From the NCBI GenBank assembly GCA_025331445.1, contig JAIWNE010000084.1, forward strand, positions 1-64,000: a DNA stretch of 64,000 nucleotides, read 5' to 3'. Below, piece by piece: positions 60,421 through 64,000 of this stretch. How positions within the stretch are numbered: position 1 is the first letter of the stretch; each line of letters begins with the position of its first letter. The notes beneath the pieces were generated by a model. That model ran no database searches, was not told where the DNA came from, and was given only the letters and a program-made list of their open reading frames with translations. This DNA is from Blakeslea trispora. Its lineage: Eukaryota; Mucoromycota; Mucoromycetes; Mucorales; Choanephoraceae. Position numbers and translations under genes: made by a program.

Positions 60421-61785
60421 TCAAGCTGTATGAGCGACCATGCGCTGTCTTTGCCACCATATTGTATTCCCGCGAATGACAGTTGATTTTGGCATAAACT
60501 TGGTTGTATCCATAAAATGAGTCAATTGATTTTCTATAAGATCGTCATTGCCATCATGATCATTGCTATCAGCATCGTTCTTGTTAGCACTCTTGTCAAT
60601 CAACTCTTTCATGAGTTGGCTATGAATGATGTCTCGCTTCACTCCGCCTAAACAGAGTCGCTGCAAACCAGAGTGGGGAGAAGCTTGATATAGATGGATG
60701 GATGTCATTTCAGTTTTGATGCGCTGCACCACAGCATCAAAAAAGGTAAAGCCTAGACAGCGGGAATCACTTAGACTGATGGTTTCGAGAGTAGGACAAT
60801 GAGTAATAATGGCAGTTAGGGTATCTTCAGAAACTCGTTCTGTGTTGTTGTTAAATATACAGATCTGGCGTATTCTCTTGCACCGAAAGGCAATGTATCG
60901 TAGGGATTTATCGGTAAGCTGGTATGCGTTGCCTATACTGAGGAGCTCTAATGTGTTGCTGCATTTGTCAACTAATGTGGCTAGACCAGAATCACTGATG
61001 GGTGTACTGCCCATGATTTCAATGCTTTTCAGCTGTGGATTGGTGATAGCAAGTTTACATAGTGTAGAGGTCTGGATAGTGGAGCAACTGTTAAACACAA
61101 TTTTCTCGAGTGAGCCTGAGGTCATATATTTGGCCATTTCATATACAGAATCATCTGTTTTAGGTAGATATGAATTAAGGCGAATCGATTTTAGTTTGGG
61201 GCAGTTGTGAGCGAAATGTGATAATGGAAGGGATGGAGTAAAGCGTTGTTGTTGTCTTTGTTGTTGCTGATGTTGCTGTTGCTGCTGTTGTTGTTGCTGT
61301 TGTTGCTGCTGTTGTCTCATGAGGATAGGCATAGGCAATCTCGGTCCTCCAGAAGGCCCTTCTGGTGACGTTGGCTGATGCATTATCTTACGATTCATAA
61401 GCAAATGGGATGCTACGGGAGGAGCTACAGCATGTGTCTGTTGAAAAGTAAGACTAACCGACAAGAGATTAGGACAAAGCGCAGTAACTAGCATGATATG
61501 GCTTGAGTTGATACTAAAATCCTTGTCCGAATGAACGAGTTCGAGTGATGTAATGAAGTTCCCATACTGAACAGTGGTTGTTCGCTTAGCAACGATGCTA
61601 AATATCCTTTCAAACTCTCTTTCTCGTGAAAACTTGAAGCTGGACCAAGTCTTCTTTGAAAATTCCAAATGCCACTGTCGACAGACAAGCGCTGCTTGAA
61701 GTAGATCGGGTTTACTGAGAAAAGAAAAAACTCGGTTGAGACAAGGGAATGGCGTGATTGTCTTCAGAAGAGCATCTCTTGTCAT
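60421..61785 (-). CDS. F-box/leucine-rich repeat protein (454 aa)
   Basis: Single exon. An F-box-like N-terminus at about residues 10-50 (LNRVFSFLSKPDLLQAALVCRQWHLEFSKKTW) would bind Skp1 in an SCF ubiquitin ligase. From about 185 onward are leucine-rich repeats of the cysteine-containing type (CPKLKSIRLNSYL, LEKIVFNSCSTIQ, LELLSIGNAYQLTDKSLRYIAFRC, LETISLSDSRCLG), which would recognise the substrate. A glutamine tract with about 12-15 uninterrupted residues separates the two halves, encoded by CAG/CAA mixtures. The C-terminus is acidic then basic. Overall resembles Amn1/Grr1-type F-box proteins; the substrate is unknown. Divergent from the gene at 62468. Confidence 0.85.
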   Translation of the reverse strand: MTRDALLKTITPFPCLNRVFSFLSKPDLLQAALVCRQWHLEFSKKTWSSFKFSREREFERIFSIVAKRTTTVQYGNFITSLELVHSDKDFSINSSHIMLVTALCPNLLSVSLTFQQTHAVAPPVASHLLMNRKIMHQPTSPEGPSGGPRLPMPILMRQQQQQQQQQQQQQQHQQQQRQQQRFTPSLPLSHFAHNCPKLKSIRLNSYLPKTDDSVYEMAKYMTSGSLEKIVFNSCSTIQTSTLCKLAITNPQLKSIEIMGSTPISDSGLATLVDKCSNTLELLSIGNAYQLTDKSLRYIAFRCKRIRQICIFNNNTERVSEDTLTAIITHCPTLETISLSDSRCLGFTFFDAVVQRIKTEMTSIHLYQASPHSGLQRLCLGGVKRDIIHSQLMKELIDKSANKNDADSNDHDGNDDLIENQLTHFMDTTKFMPKSTVIRGNTIWWQRQRMVAHTA

Positions 61786-62467
61786 AAAGTAACCACTCTG
61801 TACCGATCAGATATATCAGTCGTTATGCTTAATGTTTATCTCTGTTTCTGTTCAAGTAGTGTTGCCCTCGGGGTAAGTGCTACGAATGTAAGAGAGTACT
61901 TGACAGATGATACTGACGCGAATTTTCTTGTTTGTAAAGCGTAATTTATATAAAAAAAAAAAAAAGACCGAGAGAATTGCGTGGATAAAGACTATGAATA
62001 AGCCAGACGGGAGGGGGGGGGGGCCAAAAGCTTTTACTCTACAGAAAATAGAGTCGCCCGTTCTGGTGTTTGATATTGTGGCAAAAAAGGAAAAAATCTT
62101 CCAAAAATGATGTCACTTTACCTTAAAATAAGGCTCCGTTTCTTATAGTTTATTGAATTCTGGAAGTTCTTTTTTAAGAGATTCAAACAACAAATTCATG
62201 ACTAAGAAAATAACAAAAAAGGAGTTTTGCTTATGTTTTGCTTTCTAATTTGGACGCTTTTGTTTCTTTGTGAAGCATAGGCCTTAAATCATTCAAATTG
62301 ACGTAGTCTGCTAGCTGAGATGAATTGATCTAATGCCTATTTCCTTTTAGCTCTCTGTTGATGAATGGCTTGAAGTTTTTTTTTACAAAAAAAAAAAAAG
62401 AGTCGGTCTTTCAATCCGTAGGTCCGATTTTTTTCTTTCTTTTAAAAATACAGCTTTCTTAGTATAG
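61786..62467. other. Divergent promoter region between the F-box and Borealin-like genes
   Basis: Homopolymer A runs (61951-61964, 62386-62399) and a G run (62011-62021). No coding sequence accepted. Confidence 0.5.
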
Positions 62468-62826
62468 ATGACTCTAATGACATTCAAATCAAACTATGAG
62501 ACAACGATCGCAGCTTCTCAATCAGTATCTACAGATGAGTTAGAAGAAGCTATCAAAATACTGGAAGAAGAAAGTAAAGTCTATATGGGCCGTATAGCAC
62601 TTTGACGCTCCTCTCACTCTATTTTTCAGCGACACGACGAATAGAAGATATACAACAGCAGGTTGAGTTTATGTGCGAATCTATACGCGCTCAAGGGGAT
62701 ACCTACATAAACTCAATCATCAAGCCTGTTCGCGATCTGACAGTGAAAGAGTTTTGCGAAACTTTCGGTGCCAGTATACAAACATTTTTAGATAGAGAAA
62801 AAGAACAGGATCAGAGTTCCACGTAA
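62468..62826 (+). CDS. Small Borealin/Nbl1-like protein (100 aa as read)
   Basis: Two exons, 62468-62573 and 62630-62826, joined in phase 1. The product begins MTLMTFKSNYETT and has a long helix (DELEEAIKILEEE joined to RRIEDIQQQVEFMCESIRAQG), followed by INSIIKPVRDLTVKEFCETFG. A charged helix, then a short (I/V)R-x-(L/M)-(T)-x-(K/R)-E-F segment, is the pattern of the Borealin N-terminal (Nbl1) domain, which joins Survivin and INCENP in the chromosomal passenger complex. As read it ends at the TAA at 62824. That TAA is also inside a perfect donor (ACGTAAGC), so a further exon (62856 on) probably belongs to the same gene. Family call is tentative. Confidence 0.45.
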
Positions 62827-62855
62827 GCTTTCTTTTCTATCTCTTTCTAGTTGAG

Positions 62856-63238
62856 ATGGCTAACGAATGGAAGATATACAGGCCGAATCAATTGAAGGCT
62901 GATACAACAGAAGAGGACAAGATTGCTTTTGTAAAGAAATCACTACCTGTATTGCTTCATAGGCTAATTTCTGACTTTATGAGTAGAATTCAGTCGAACC
63001 TTTTGAATTACATGTCAGCAATGACCATATGTCTGAATTGAGCTTACGTCTGGACCCTAATTGGTCTACTTTAGATGATTCAGCACCTTACACACTAACA
63101 ATACCACCTAATATTCAACAACAACTAAATCAGCCGCAAAAAGAACGCATTATTCGACAAATACAAGCACTCAAGGATCAACTAGATTTACTACAGAAAA
63201 GCTTTTTATGTTCCCAATCAGAAGTGAAAATAGATTGA
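62856..63238 (+). CDS. Downstream coding blocks, probably 3' exons of the gene at 62468
   Basis: One block reads NEWKIYRPNQLKADTTEEDK, then IAFVKKSLPVLLHRLISDF from 62856 on. A second block in another frame reads EPFELHVSNDHMSELSLRLD to the stop at 63238 and contains a coiled-coil-like RIIRQIQALKDQLDLLQKS. A GTAAAG donor after IAF and a GAGTAG acceptor would join them in phase 0 but drop part of the first block. The junction to the upstream exon (donor at 62823, acceptor TCTAG at 62853) is out of phase by my reading. So either the splice is unusual, there is an indel, or the gene is damaged. No confident function. Confidence 0.4.
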
Positions 63239-64000
63239 ATTTTGTCCATTTGATTGTTCGTATATGTTTCTTGATTTTTTGGTGAAAGAAAGACTTTGTT
63301 TTTTTGCATAAGATGGATGAACTATTTTACCGAGTTTGTGATTGTCAAGCTTGTTCATAAAATAGAGAAACATGACACTCTAGTCAAACCAATATCGTTC
63401 TGATTGGGTAAGAGACCAATGGACATTGACTGATGCATACTACTATTATTCTTTCTACAAATATATATAAAGACAGTTTTAAACATGAATACTTCCTCCC
63501 CCTTTCCTCCTTATATTTCTTCAAGTTTAATCTAATTGAACAACTTTGGGCCTGCTATAAAGAATAATGTCAAACAGGGTAATTGCCTCCCCTTAAGAAA
63601 TGAAGATTGTTGGAATTGATTTTCATTGTATGATCCATCAAATGCTCTAGTTTCTCAAATGACGACATACAAGAATTATGAAAAAAAAGCCCATTGTTGT
63701 GTTCACTAAAAGTACTTTGCTAAATTAAAACTTTTATCAACACAATAGCCTTGTACAAGTTGATGTTGGGTTAAGAAGAATAACGTTGGATCATTTCCGG
63801 ATGAAATTGGGGCTACGGATTGGAAAGCGGGATACAGGAACGAAAATGAGACAATGCGGTTACCTTTCAGATAAACCAAGGGTTAATTCAAGTATTATGG
63901 TAGTAGACACAGTACTCCCTCTTTTTTTTGGCGAAAAGGATAAAGGCAGTTACAGGCAAAAGAAACAGAACATAAACTTTTATTCATCTTGAAGCTAATT
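63239..64000. other. Right-edge non-coding stretch
   Basis: 3' flank of the preceding gene, then AT-rich DNA. The frame at 63786-63992 has no domain. Nothing else seen up to the window end. Confidence 0.5.

Noticed and set aside
63786..63992. 68-codon frame at the right edge
   Set aside because: No domain, AT-rich context and no upstream promoter signal.

Overview
This window is nuclear DNA of a filamentous fungus, most likely an early-diverging one of the Mucoromycota (Mucorales-like). The reasons are AT-rich intergenic DNA with long A and T runs, compact genes with short GT-AG introns of about 40-75 nt, serine- and glutamine-rich proteins, ordinary eukaryotic housekeeping genes, and transposons of the kinds common in these fungi. 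Species assignment is inference. Exon joins below were read by eye and checked for reading-frame phase; none is backed by RNA data.

Left arm (1-22 kb) is mostly housekeeping. It holds a 69-aa WWE-like protein (+), the DEAH helicase PRP43 (-), a REG1-type protein phosphatase 1 regulator with the AreA GATA-like (PF08550) domain (-), a small unknown protein (-), the large subunit of carbamoyl phosphate synthase CPA2 (-), a 13-exon formin (+) and an 85-aa secreted, probably GPI-anchored protein (-).

Middle (about 22.7-46 kb) is an accessory, transposon-rich island. Two inverted 2.2-2.3 kb arms (23,262-25,568 and 41,311-43,508) each carry an intact multi-exon gene for the same PD-(D/E)XK nuclease-like protein, with its TATA box. 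Between them lie a retroelement RNase H remnant, a 2.8-copy 396-bp tandem repeat, a 1.69-kb TA-flanked inverted-repeat element containing a LINE fragment, a hairpin MITE, and an 8.55-kb composite transposon. In that composite a 4,045-bp unit with a 960-codon transposase gene is duplicated head to tail; the second copy is frameshifted by one base. A decayed Tc1/mariner element follows at about 44-45.8 kb.

Right arm (46.6-64 kb) is genic again. It holds a two-pass membrane protein with a basic tail (-), an unknown Ser-rich protein (-), a bHLH transcription factor (+), a Cid1/Trf-type nucleotidyltransferase (+), cytochrome c oxidase subunit VIb COX12 (+), an F-box/LRR protein (-) and a small Borealin/Nbl1-like gene with an unresolved 3' part (+).

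There are no operons and no CRISPR, and I saw no rRNA or tRNA gene. The best candidate for something undescribed is the island bounded by inverted PD-(D/E)XK genes, one of which has an in-frame segment replacement that also removed an intron.
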